Source: CBDUZS01 sp965371785
GTDB lineage: Bacteria; Fermentibacterota; Fermentibacteria; Fermentibacterales; JCC-6
Assembly (NCBI GenBank): GCA_965371785.1
Contig: CBDUZS010000022.1
Coordinates: 1-40,455 of the forward strand
Direction: 5' to 3'
DNA: 40,455 bases
Positions 31,403-39,427 of this stretch are shown here, in pieces. A program made the translations under genes and the position numbers. Every line of letters starts with the position of its first letter. Within the stretch, counting starts at the first letter, position 1. The notes under the pieces are model-generated. The model made no database searches. It had not been told where the DNA came from and was given only the letters and a program-made list of their open reading frames with translations.

Positions 31403-33597
31403 CTCTTCGTAAGCTTATCGAAAGGATCGCCTCTTCAGAGGTTAGTCCGATTCAGCTTGCAGGTCTTTTTGCAGCAACGGTTATCATCAGAAACCTGCTG
31501 GAAGCCGCTTCGCTTGGTTCCATTTTCACTGCTCCGGCGTTCGTTTTTCACTTCCCGATAGCATACGTTTTTCCCATGACCGGTCTCGTGGGGCTCCTTC
31601 ACATCCTGTCGGGGTATCCACTGGGAAAGCTGCTCAAACTGATGGTGTTCGCATGGACTCTCACACTGCTGCCTCCACTGCTGGACTTCCTCATCGGAAC
31701 GACTTCATCCATAGGGTATTTTCCACTCGAAAAGTCAAACGCCGGGCTGTTTCTGATCAACTTCTTCAATCCGTCGGTCAGCCTTCCGGGAACAACGGCC
31801 GGGATAAGGATAGAGGCCGTCATCGGCTGCCTTCTCGCCGGTGTCTTTACGGCGACGGTTGCCGAGGGAAGGCGTGTGTTCAGGGGAGTTGTAACGACTC
31901 TGGTATTCGCACCGGTGTTCCTGGTCTTTTTCACATGGCCGTACCTGATATACGTACTCTTTTCGGGCCTCTTTCCATGGGCAGACGGAGTCCAGGCGTT
32001 CATGCAATGGCATGCGGTCACCGAGGCACCGCTGACGGGTGCAGCGCACTACACGATATTTCTGATCGATGTGTTTCCCGTTCTCCTGATATCGGGATGG
32101 TTCCTCTCCATCCTCAGACCAGGTGAGTGGAGAAGGGCCATCGCCTTCCTGAAGATCCACTCTGGGGGGTTCCTGATACCGATTACGGGTGGCGTTCTCG
32201 CAGCTGCTGCCGCAGTTTCGAGCGGCACGGCTACCTTTGCCGATGTAGTGTCCTTCTGTGGAGCAACCACTGCAGCGATACTGATCCTTGTCTCTCGGGC
32301 TTTCCGGGGAAACTACAGGCTCGGATCTCTAACGGCGGCATTGCTGGTGGCTGCCGCATCCGGCTGGGTTCCCTTCGTACTGACCGGTCTGGCGGCAGCC
32401 CTCTCGATCATTCCGGGTCCGAGACGGCTTTCGAGCATGTTGCTCTACCCCGTTGTCCTTCTTACAGCTGCCTCTTCCGCTTCGATTGCCTTCACATCTC
32501 CCATCCCGATAGTGATTCTCGCTGCTTCGCTTATTGCAGGGCTGTTCGATGATCGGAGGAAGGTAGCGCTTTCGACAGGAAGCGTGATTCTCATTGTAGC
32601 CTTCTTCGTTCCTTCGGACCCGGGAAGAGCATTCCTCTCCGGGCAGGCAAGGACAACGGACACGTTCACGCGAAGTTCACGGGTAGCCTACGGTCTGGTA
32701 TCGGCAGGCTCTGAAGCAGCTGCCGGAGGCGGCTTTCTCCATCTCGCCGAAACATCACACCTGCTCGGCCTGGGGGATCGGGCCTGGTGGGCTTACTCGG
32801 TTGCCACCATCAGGGGAGACTCCTCTCCGGAAATGCTGAAAGTGGGGCTCAACCTCAGTTTGACCCAGGGTGACGACGAGCAGTTCAAGGAGCTGATGGA
32901 CAGATACATGATTTCGAGTGACACACCGGACATGGAAGGGCTTGTCAATATTCTCCTGGCACAGGCGGTAGGTGACGGCAACACCACAAGACTGGAACAC
33001 CTTCACGGACTCCTCGGAGCCTCACCAGGGCTGTTCCAGGCCTACTCACGGATCCACCTCTCCCGGGGAGACACCATCGGCGCGGTTTCCTATTCGGAAA
33101 CGTCTCTGCAGATCCCGGGTGCATCGACATCACAGTACGTGTGGGCAATCGGTCTTCAGGCTCTCAGCGGTGGTGACTACGATAGAGTGTTCAGGATGGG
33201 TTACGAGAGGTTTCCCGGTTCAGTCGAGCTGATGGCTTCCCGCCTGAGGGCAGCGGTTACGGCAGGTGATGAACCTGACAGAAGAGACCTGCTCACCAGA
33301 TGCCTGACCCTTCGACCCTCTTCGATCGAGATCCTGGAAACGGCTTCCATGTGGCTCCTTGCGTCAGGAAAGCCAGACTCCGCTCTGGTCTATTCCGAGA
33401 GAGCGCTTGCCGCCGATTTGCAGCCGGGATTGAGGACATTCCTGCTATCCTGCGAGTGCGCTCTCCGATCAGGGGAATTGGAGCTCCTCGAAGCCAATTG
33501 CAGATACGGTCTCTCCCTGTACCCCGAAGCTCCCGCTCTGCTGAGCTATCTCGAGGAAAGCAACCCCCTTCCGGACTCTCTATGTCGGCTACGCTGA
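31399..33597 (+). CDS. Polytopic membrane protein with C-terminal TPR-like domain
   Basis: A 732-residue protein. Residues 1-410 contain about 11 or 12 hydrophobic helices with a long aromatic stretch (FHFPIAYVFPMTGLVGLLHI) and a loop with LPPLLDFLIG; residues 420-732 are soluble and built of helix pairs with TPR-like spacing (for example SYSETSLQIPGA, GGDYDRVFRMGYERFPG, YSERALAADLQPG, CRYGLSLYPEAPAL). The first half has faint likeness to N-terminal segments of some prenyltransferase-related membrane proteins, but the Asp-rich motif of UbiA enzymes is not there. I cannot assign a function. TTG 31399 overlaps the previous stop by four bases (TTGA), and the end overlaps the DUF2723-like gene by 16 bases. 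Confidence 0.78.
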   Translation: MTLRKLIERIASSEVSPIQLAGLFAATVIIRNLLEAASLGSIFTAPAFVFHFPIAYVFPMTGLVGLLHILSGYPLGKLLKLMVFAWTLTLLPPLLDFLIGTTSSIGYFPLEKSNAGLFLINFFNPSVSLPGTTAGIRIEAVIGCLLAGVFTATVAEGRRVFRGVVTTLVFAPVFLVFFTWPYLIYVLFSGLFPWADGVQAFMQWHAVTEAPLTGAAHYTIFLIDVFPVLLISGWFLSILRPGEWRRAIAFLKIHSGGFLIPITGGVLAAAAAVSSGTATFADVVSFCGATTAAILILVSRAFRGNYRLGSLTAALLVAAASGWVPFVLTGLAAALSIIPGPRRLSSMLLYPVVLLTAASSASIAFTSPIPIVILAASLIAGLFDDRRKVALSTGSVILIVAFFVPSDPGRAFLSGQARTTDTFTRSSRVAYGLVSAGSEAAAGGGFLHLAETSHLLGLGDRAWWAYSVATIRGDSSPEMLKVGLNLSLTQGDDEQFKELMDRYMISSDTPDMEGLVNILLAQAVGDGNTTRLEHLHGLLGASPGLFQAYSRIHLSRGDTIGAVSYSETSLQIPGASTSQYVWAIGLQALSGGDYDRVFRMGYERFPGSVELMASRLRAAVTAGDEPDRRDLLTRCLTLRPSSIEILETASMWLLASGKPDSALVYSERALAADLQPGLRTFLLSCECALRSGELELLEANCRYGLSLYPEAPALLSYLEESNPLPDSLCRLR

Positions 33598-35060
33598 GAA
33601 AATACTCGGTTCCGATTCTCTCTCTTCTCACCGGACTCATCGTTCTCCTGGCAGGCCCGGTTCGTTTCGACGCAATCGACGGAGCGGAATTCGCCGTTGC
33701 CGGATGCAGGCTCGATATCACACACCCTCCCGGCTACCCTCTCTTCCTGTGGCTCGTAAGGCTCACAGGGATGACACTCGGCCACTCCTATGTTCTGCTC
33801 AGACTCCTGAACTGTGTTCTGGCCGCAGTGGCGTACTGGATTGGCACTCTTGCCTTTCGCAGTCTAGGAGCAGGCCGTGCAGGTTCCCTGGCCGGTCCCC
33901 TGCTCCTCCTGACGCTGCCGCCCGTCCTTTCCCAGATGGTCATTCTCGAAGTGCACACACTCGCCATACTCCTGATTCTGTGTGCAATTGCGTACAGGAG
34001 CACGAGGGCGGGTCCGTACCTTTTCTCCCTTGCCGTGTTCGGAGGACATCCGGCTGCACTCATCCTGTTCCCGCTCGTTTACTCCGGAAGGATGAGATCC
34101 AGATGGCTGGTTCCGGCACTCATTCCCGTCTCGCTATGGTTCTACACGCCCCTCCGAGCAAGCCTTGCCGGGGTTGCGCACTACACGCGACCGGACAGTA
34201 TTCCACACCTGCTGAGCTACTTCGGTCTTTACGGAAACAGGCTGTCTGCGCCTTCACTCGACGGCCTTGCCATGGCTGCGGCAGGTATCGGCCTGTTCAC
34301 GGGGCTATTGCTCGTTCTGCTCGCAGTGGCCGGAGCAGGTAAATCGAAGAGAATTCTACTTGCAGTACTCACCGGGCTTCTATTTCTCTCAGTGTACCAG
34401 GCTGACGACATCGACAGCATGGCCTGGATCCTCCTGCTCCCCGTGAGTCTTCTTGCGGCCCGGGGGATCAGCAGGGTCTGGAACGTGAACAGGACGGTCA
34501 GAGCTGCTATAATCGTTAGTGTCATCGCGGCAGTCCTGTCAGGCCTGAAAGGCGCAGAGCGCTCCGGCGACAACTCTGCCTGGCTTCTCTCGCGAGACAT
34601 GCTGGGCAGCGTCGGTCCGGGCTCCGTCTACTGCACCATCTCCCACGATACCTTTTACCTTGCCTACCTTCTTGATACTGACGATCTACGCCCTGATGTC
34701 ATACCCTCAGACCTGTACGGTAATTACTTCCATCTGGATCTGGACCATCCCCTTCCTGCAGATGTGGGAGGCAGGGAAGTGTATTCGACGAGAGCCTGGA
34801 CAGATCCCGGTTTCACTCTCGAAGGTCTTCTCTTCGTTTCATCGGATCACGACATCGAATGGGAGCGGTTCGATATATTCCGTTTCGAGGGCAGGATCGT
34901 CGACCGCAGAACACGCGATGGCATTGCCGAAGCCTGGATACGAAGGGCTCTTCAGGAACCTGACCGGTCCGCGGCAGACAGTCTCGGCAGGATAGCTCTT
35001 TACTGGGCTTCTACCGGGACGACAGTGGAAAGGATAGAAGGTCTTCTTGAAAACCTTTAG
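33582..35060 (+). CDS. DUF2723/TMEM260-like membrane glycosyltransferase
   Basis: A 492-residue protein with about 10 helices. Just after the first helix it has DAIDGAEFAVAG (D33, E36) and THPPGYPLFLWL (47-58), which are the hallmark of the DUF2723 (PF11028) family; human TMEM260 of this family is an O-mannosyltransferase. Such GT-C enzymes use a lipid-linked sugar and act outside the inner membrane. The C-terminal ~170 residues are soluble, contain YCTISHDTFYLAYLL (outer-face 'nucleophile/acceptor' region in this family is not proven) and end in a TPR-like helical part. ATG 33582 is chosen because the family N-terminus starts there; the long upstream frame overlaps the previous gene and is a shadow. 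It overlaps the next gene by 14 bases. Confidence 0.82.
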   Translation: MSATLRKYSVPILSLLTGLIVLLAGPVRFDAIDGAEFAVAGCRLDITHPPGYPLFLWLVRLTGMTLGHSYVLLRLLNCVLAAVAYWIGTLAFRSLGAGRAGSLAGPLLLLTLPPVLSQMVILEVHTLAILLILCAIAYRSTRAGPYLFSLAVFGGHPAALILFPLVYSGRMRSRWLVPALIPVSLWFYTPLRASLAGVAHYTRPDSIPHLLSYFGLYGNRLSAPSLDGLAMAAAGIGLFTGLLLVLLAVAGAGKSKRILLAVLTGLLFLSVYQADDIDSMAWILLLPVSLLAARGISRVWNVNRTVRAAIIVSVIAAVLSGLKGAERSGDNSAWLLSRDMLGSVGPGSVYCTISHDTFYLAYLLDTDDLRPDVIPSDLYGNYFHLDLDHPLPADVGGREVYSTRAWTDPGFTLEGLLFVSSDHDIEWERFDIFRFEGRIVDRRTRDGIAEAWIRRALQEPDRSAADSLGRIALYWASTGTTVERIEGLLENL

Positions 35061-37476
35061 TGCCGCAGTGGGTGACAGGCTGCTGATTGCGGGGCTTCTC
35101 GCAACGGTTTTTCTGTACTGCCTTACACCGGTCCATAACGGCAACATCTTCTGGCATCTCCGTAACGGAGAAGATATCCTGGAGACACTCTCCATAAGGA
35201 CACAGGATCCATTCACGTACACGGAGCACGGCAGCACATGGGTACAGCAGGAATGGCTTGCGGAAGTATCGTTCGCCCTGGCCTGGAAGCACGCAGGTGA
35301 GGCCGGGTTGATATTCCTGAAGGCGCTTATCGTAACGGCAGCGGTTTTCCTCACCATCATGGCTGCCCGAAGAAAGGGCGGATCGGTCCCCGTAACGATA
35401 CTCGTGGCAATCGCAGGATTCTCGATATGCCATGCGAGATGGATTGTACGTCCACACGTGTTCACGATTCTCTTCTTCGGCCTCTACCTCTTTCTCCTTT
35501 CCGGGAAACAGAGGAGTATCCTGAGGAACCTTCTGCTCTTCCTGCCGCTGCAGGTTCTCTGGGTGAACACACATGCCGGATTCGTAATGGGACCTTTCCT
35601 GCTCTTCCTTCCGGTGCTCGACCGGTGCCGGGATATCGCATGGAGGGAAACAGCGAAGAAACTGATCCTGCCATTCTCCGCACTGCTCGTTTCGGGGATT
35701 CACCCTAACGGCTTCCGTTCCCTCGAGTACCTGCCGTCGTTTCTCTCACAACCCCTGTTCCGGGAAACCATAAGGGAATGGTGGAGTCCCTTCGATCCGC
35801 GGTATCAGCCGGAGCATGCCATCTCGAGAACCGCTCTTCTCCTCCTCGTTATGCTTGCGGCAACAATCGTTCTAGTAATCGTTTTCAGGAAGAGGGCATC
35901 GCTTTCGGGTATCGTCGGTGTTGCACTTCTCTCCGTAGCCAGCCTTTTTGCCGCCAGGAACATCGAGCTTCTCTCCCTTGCAGCAATAGCATGGATTGCT
36001 CCGATCATCCCTGGAAGGGTCAAGGTCTGGATCCCGGCAGGACTGCTAACCTGCGCAGCAATCCTGCCATTCGTTCTGGGAATCCCGCGGGAAGTAGGGC
36101 CGCCACGGCAGATTGGGCTCCATGTCGACTGGGATATCTATCCGGTGGAGTTCGCCGATTTCATGGAAGAGCATCCCGCTCTCCTCGAGTCGACGGTCTT
36201 CAATACGAACGAAGTATCGGGATACCTCGAGTACCGATTCGGAGAGGATCTTCTGCTCTACATGGACGGGAGATGCCTTCTCTATCCGGAGAGCTTCTAC
36301 AGGGAGTACCTGCTTCTCGCAAAGGCCGACTCGACGCATGCGCTCGATCAGCTGAGAACAATCCAGCGCCGGGGGATAGATCTCGCGATATTCGACTGGC
36401 CCGACGATGGCAGATCATCTGCATGGCTCCTCTCCCGCCTTCCCGGATGGGCTCCCCTTTTCTGGGATGATCTGACGGTAGTCTACGTTCGAATCGATCA
36501 TCTGGATTCTCTTGGCCTGAGCGAACTTGCAATGATGAACATCGACCCCCTGGATATAGCAGGAGTGCTCTCATACCCGCTCTACAGGATACCGCCCTCA
36601 TGGTTGCCCGACCTCGAGAGAGCGGCGTCTCCACCGCTGAACCTCGGAATCGCCTCCGTTCTCCGCATCGCCGTCAATCTGCAGCATGGTGATCTCGACG
36701 AAGCGGGCAGGCTTGCACGGGAGTTACGGCATGAACACCTCAGAGCTTCCATGCTGCTCGCTCTGAACGGTGAATCACCCGGAGCGGGCAGCCCGGAACA
36801 GCTGATCACCATACAGGTATGGAGCCTTGTCAGACAGAACAGGCTGGAGGAGGCGCTGACGGCCGCAGACGTTCTCGACGATCCGGTCCTGCTGGGGAGT
36901 ATCTTACTCTGGAGCGAATACGGGAAAGGCTCTGCGACTGCCGAATCGATCTATCCTTCACTCCTTTTTCCATCCGAAGTGCTCGCACGGGGATTGAGGG
37001 ATGGCTTCAACACTCCGGAAGGTTTGCTCGTCGTCGCTTCTGCAGCGCTAGTCTGCGGAATGGGGGACGAAGCGGACATGCTTCTTGCTCGCTCGCTCGA
37101 GGAGATGGACAGCCTTCACTCCTGGGCTCTTGGGGCAGCGGGCATGATCTCTGCCCTCACCGGCGACGACTCCATGGCTGTAGTGCTGGCTGATGAGGCT
37201 ATATCGATGGCTATTACACCATTCACACTCGAATCCAAGGGCAGGATCGAATGGATGGCAGGCAGGTTCGAACCGGCAGCCGGGTATTTCAACATGCTGA
37301 TGAGAATGTCTCCAGGGTACCGGGGAGCACGGATTCTCTACGCTGACTGCCTGTGGCGCATGCGGGAAGTAGACGCTGCATACGAACAGTACGTGCTGCT
37401 GTCCGGAAGTGGGCAGCCACAACCTCCGGAAGTGCTTGCAAGGATGCAGCTCATGGAGGCTCTGCTCTCGGACTGA
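35047..37476 (+). CDS. Polytopic membrane glycosyltransferase-like protein with TPR tail
   Basis: An 809-residue protein. The first ~340 residues hold about 10 helices; between the first two is NIFWHLRNGEDIL / DPFTYTEHGSTWVQQEWLAE (33-70), which matches a widespread family of GT-C-like membrane proteins (usual form 'D.WWHL..G..I......DPFS.T..G..W....WLae'). RPHVFTILFFGLYLFLL and WVNTHAGFVMGPFLLF are other family landmarks. The soluble C-terminal half (360-809) has a mixed domain and then TPR-like helical repeats. The start is TTG 35047 with AGAAGG upstream, inside the end of the DUF2723-like gene. Together with its neighbours it probably forms a membrane complex that transfers sugars; the acceptor is unknown. 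Confidence 0.78.
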   Translation: MKTFSAAVGDRLLIAGLLATVFLYCLTPVHNGNIFWHLRNGEDILETLSIRTQDPFTYTEHGSTWVQQEWLAEVSFALAWKHAGEAGLIFLKALIVTAAVFLTIMAARRKGGSVPVTILVAIAGFSICHARWIVRPHVFTILFFGLYLFLLSGKQRSILRNLLLFLPLQVLWVNTHAGFVMGPFLLFLPVLDRCRDIAWRETAKKLILPFSALLVSGIHPNGFRSLEYLPSFLSQPLFRETIREWWSPFDPRYQPEHAISRTALLLLVMLAATIVLVIVFRKRASLSGIVGVALLSVASLFAARNIELLSLAAIAWIAPIIPGRVKVWIPAGLLTCAAILPFVLGIPREVGPPRQIGLHVDWDIYPVEFADFMEEHPALLESTVFNTNEVSGYLEYRFGEDLLLYMDGRCLLYPESFYREYLLLAKADSTHALDQLRTIQRRGIDLAIFDWPDDGRSSAWLLSRLPGWAPLFWDDLTVVYVRIDHLDSLGLSELAMMNIDPLDIAGVLSYPLYRIPPSWLPDLERAASPPLNLGIASVLRIAVNLQHGDLDEAGRLARELRHEHLRASMLLALNGESPGAGSPEQLITIQVWSLVRQNRLEEALTAADVLDDPVLLGSILLWSEYGKGSATAESIYPSLLFPSEVLARGLRDGFNTPEGLLVVASAALVCGMGDEADMLLARSLEEMDSLHSWALGAAGMISALTGDDSMAVVLADEAISMAITPFTLESKGRIEWMAGRFEPAAGYFNMLMRMSPGYRGARILYADCLWRMREVDAAYEQYVLLSGSGQPQPPEVLARMQLMEALLSD

Positions 37477-37502
37477 AAAGAAAAGGGCGCAAAGATGCGC
37501 CC
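37477..37502 (-). terminator. Rho-independent terminator of TPR lipoprotein gene
   Basis: On the minus strand GGGCGC / GCGCCC form a six-pair stem with a six-base loop, followed by TTTTCTTTT: a typical intrinsic terminator. It also lies one base past the stop of the plus-strand operon, where it would lack the T-tract and could act only weakly. Confidence 0.8.
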
Positions 37503-37524
37503 CTCCCTTGATCGGTCTTGTAAG

Positions 37525-38817
37525 CTAGTTCCCTCTGAGATCGGTTGCTTTCTGCATGGCTCTCAGTGCATCGGACCTTCTACCGAGTCTGCTGTACGTG
37601 CTGGCAAGGAATTCCCAGTATCCGGCGTTGTCGGGATCGAAGTCGAGCGCGGTTTCGAGAGCCTCTGCGGCATCCTGGTCTTCTTCCAGCCTGATGTAAC
37701 AGGCGAACCTCATGTACTGCGTGTACGCGAGCTGATCATCTGTTACACCGCCCATGATCACTATATCGTCGAGGTAGTTCAGAGATTCCTCGTAGTTCTC
37801 CATCTGGAAGAATGCATGGGCTACGTTTGCGAGAACGTTGTATTCCCCGCCAAGGAGTTCGAGGGTTTCGTTCAGTTCGGCAATAGCCTCCTCGTACTCT
37901 CCCATCTCGAGCAGGGCGAACCCTCTCGTCAGCCTGATGTTTCCGATCATCTCCTTCGCTTCATCTTCGGTAAGCCAACCCTCCGCAACACCCTGCTCAA
38001 CGCCGAGAAGAGCCTGATCGAAAATTCCCAGCGCCCGCTCGAAGTCTCCCGTGAGAAGGTGTACTTCTGCAATGGCAGTTAGAATCTCGGTGTTGGCGGG
38101 GTCGTGTTCGAGTGCCGTGTTGTATGCATCCAATGCCATGCCGATGAGGACAGCCTTCTCGGCTTCGTCTTCGATGTCCGATGAGAGCGAAATGCTTATC
38201 GCACCAGCGTTGTAAAGGGAAAGGATACCGTTGACTATCGCTCCTTCTAGTTCTTCTTCCCAGAAGGTAAGCATATAGGGATCATCCAATGTCTCATCGA
38301 CCAGGACCTGCAGGTTTTCTATCAGTGCTTCAGAAAGCGTCCATGCGTTCATGAAGTACTCGAAGGCAGCCTCGTCGTGTTCCTGGTTCAGCTCGATGTC
38401 TCCCATCAGCTGGTCGAATTCGGGTCTTGAAGGGAAGATCATCTTTCCGGTCTCGAGGGTCTCGAAAGCGGCACTGACGTTGCCTCCTGAAGCTTCAATC
38501 GAGGCGGTGTTGTAGAAAACGGACCAGTAATCTTCGATTTCGCCCCTTATTGCCGGATCGAGCCTGTAGGCTTCGGTGAAGGACTCGGCGGCGCCCTGAG
38601 AGTTCCCCATGAGACCCATCGCCTGTCCCCGCCACATCCAGAGCTCGGCGTTGATGTCCTCGTTATCTGCTGCGATTACACTGTCTGCCAGATGGATGGC
38701 CTCCTCGTACTCACCACTCTGTATATATACTTTGAGGCTGGTAACGGTTGGAGAGGAACAGGATACGAGGATCAATAGCCCCGCTGTAACCGTAAGGACA
38801 AGACCTGTTTTTTTCAA
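37525..38817 (-). CDS. TPR-repeat lipoprotein
   Basis: A 430-residue lipoprotein: signal with lipobox LVSC (Cys 20), then tetratricopeptide-like helix pairs throughout, with clear repeats such as GEYEEAIHLADSVIAAD, GMALDAYNTALEHDPANTEIL, GDFERALGIFDQALLG, GEYEEAIAELNETLELLGG and DAAEALETALDFDPDNAGYWEFLASTY. TPR lipoproteins commonly scaffold envelope complexes; the partner here is unknown. The start is TTG 38817 with GGAGGAG four bases upstream. It is a single-gene unit, convergent with the membrane operon, with a good terminator. The acidic composition is typical of periplasmic proteins. Confidence 0.9.
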   Translation of the reverse strand: MKKTGLVLTVTAGLLILVSCSSPTVTSLKVYIQSGEYEEAIHLADSVIAADNEDINAELWMWRGQAMGLMGNSQGAAESFTEAYRLDPAIRGEIEDYWSVFYNTASIEASGGNVSAAFETLETGKMIFPSRPEFDQLMGDIELNQEHDEAAFEYFMNAWTLSEALIENLQVLVDETLDDPYMLTFWEEELEGAIVNGILSLYNAGAISISLSSDIEDEAEKAVLIGMALDAYNTALEHDPANTEILTAIAEVHLLTGDFERALGIFDQALLGVEQGVAEGWLTEDEAKEMIGNIRLTRGFALLEMGEYEEAIAELNETLELLGGEYNVLANVAHAFFQMENYEESLNYLDDIVIMGGVTDDQLAYTQYMRFACYIRLEEDQDAAEALETALDFDPDNAGYWEFLASTYSRLGRRSDALRAMQKATDLRGN

Positions 38818-38852
38818 AGCACTCCTCCATTCGTGGACACACGATCGGAACG

Positions 38853-38870
38853 GTATTCCATGTATTCCAT
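38853..38870. repeat. Nine-base tandem repeat upstream of TPR lipoprotein
   Basis: GTATTCCAT occurs twice in direct tandem. It lies 36-53 bases upstream of the TTG start at 38817, beside an ATTCCGGAAT palindrome, so it could be a regulator site or part of the promoter. The gap also lies upstream of the divergent L,D-transpeptidase gene. Confidence 0.45.
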
Positions 38871-38983
38871 AAACATTCCGGAATTTGACTATTCAGGCGG
38901 TTGAAGTCAACGCACTTGACCCTGAGGGCTCATGTTCGCAGGGTACCTGGGCACTATGGACAAGGTGGAAAAGAGGTTTGCCG

Positions 38984-39427
38984 TTGGGAACGGCCCTGTA
39001 CTTCCTCAAAATGGTTCTTGCAATGCTGCTGACCTCAGGCACGCTTCAACCGATGCAGCCTGGTGAGGAGATTCGGCAGCGTGAGGTTCGAATCCTGCTC
39101 GATCTGCAGGTTGCGGTCTTCCTCGAGGACGGCAGGGAAGCGAACATTGTTCAGGTCTCTACGGGCAGACAGGGACATGGAACTCCCGAGGGTGATTACT
39201 ACGTTCGCTACAGGAGGCGAGCACCGATGTCCAGCACCTACATGGTGCGTATGCCATGGTGGATCTGTTTCGAAGAATCGGGAGAACTCGGGATGCACCA
39301 GGCTACTACACAGGCAGAAGCTCGTCTCGGGGAACCGGTTTCTCATGGCTGCATCAGGCTTGGCAGGTTCACTGCAGGCTGGGCTTACCGGTGGCTGCCG
39401 CTGGGCGCCACTGTAAGCATCATCTAG
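38984..39427 (+). CDS. L,D-transpeptidase (YkuD domain)
   Basis: A 147-residue enzyme with an N-terminal signal or anchor (about 4-20) and a minimal YkuD domain. The active site GMHQA (H105) and SHGCIRL (120-126, H121, C123, R125) are complete; HGTPEGDYYV (65-74) is the usual strand before. These enzymes form 3-3 cross-links in peptidoglycan or attach lipoproteins to it. The open frame begins at 38885, but TTG 38984 has AGAGG seven bases upstream and gives a signal-like N-terminus; TTG 38978 is a near alternative. The stop overlaps the convergent manC stop in a shared palindromic CTAG. Confidence 0.9.
   Translation: MGTALYFLKMVLAMLLTSGTLQPMQPGEEIRQREVRILLDLQVAVFLEDGREANIVQVSTGRQGHGTPEGDYYVRYRRRAPMSSTYMVRMPWWICFEESGELGMHQATTQAEARLGEPVSHGCIRLGRFTAGWAYRWLPLGATVSII

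Noticed and set aside
31399..33597. UbiA-type prenyltransferase
   Set aside because: Hydrophobic pattern is faintly similar, but the Asp-rich NDxxDxxxD motif needed for catalysis is not found.
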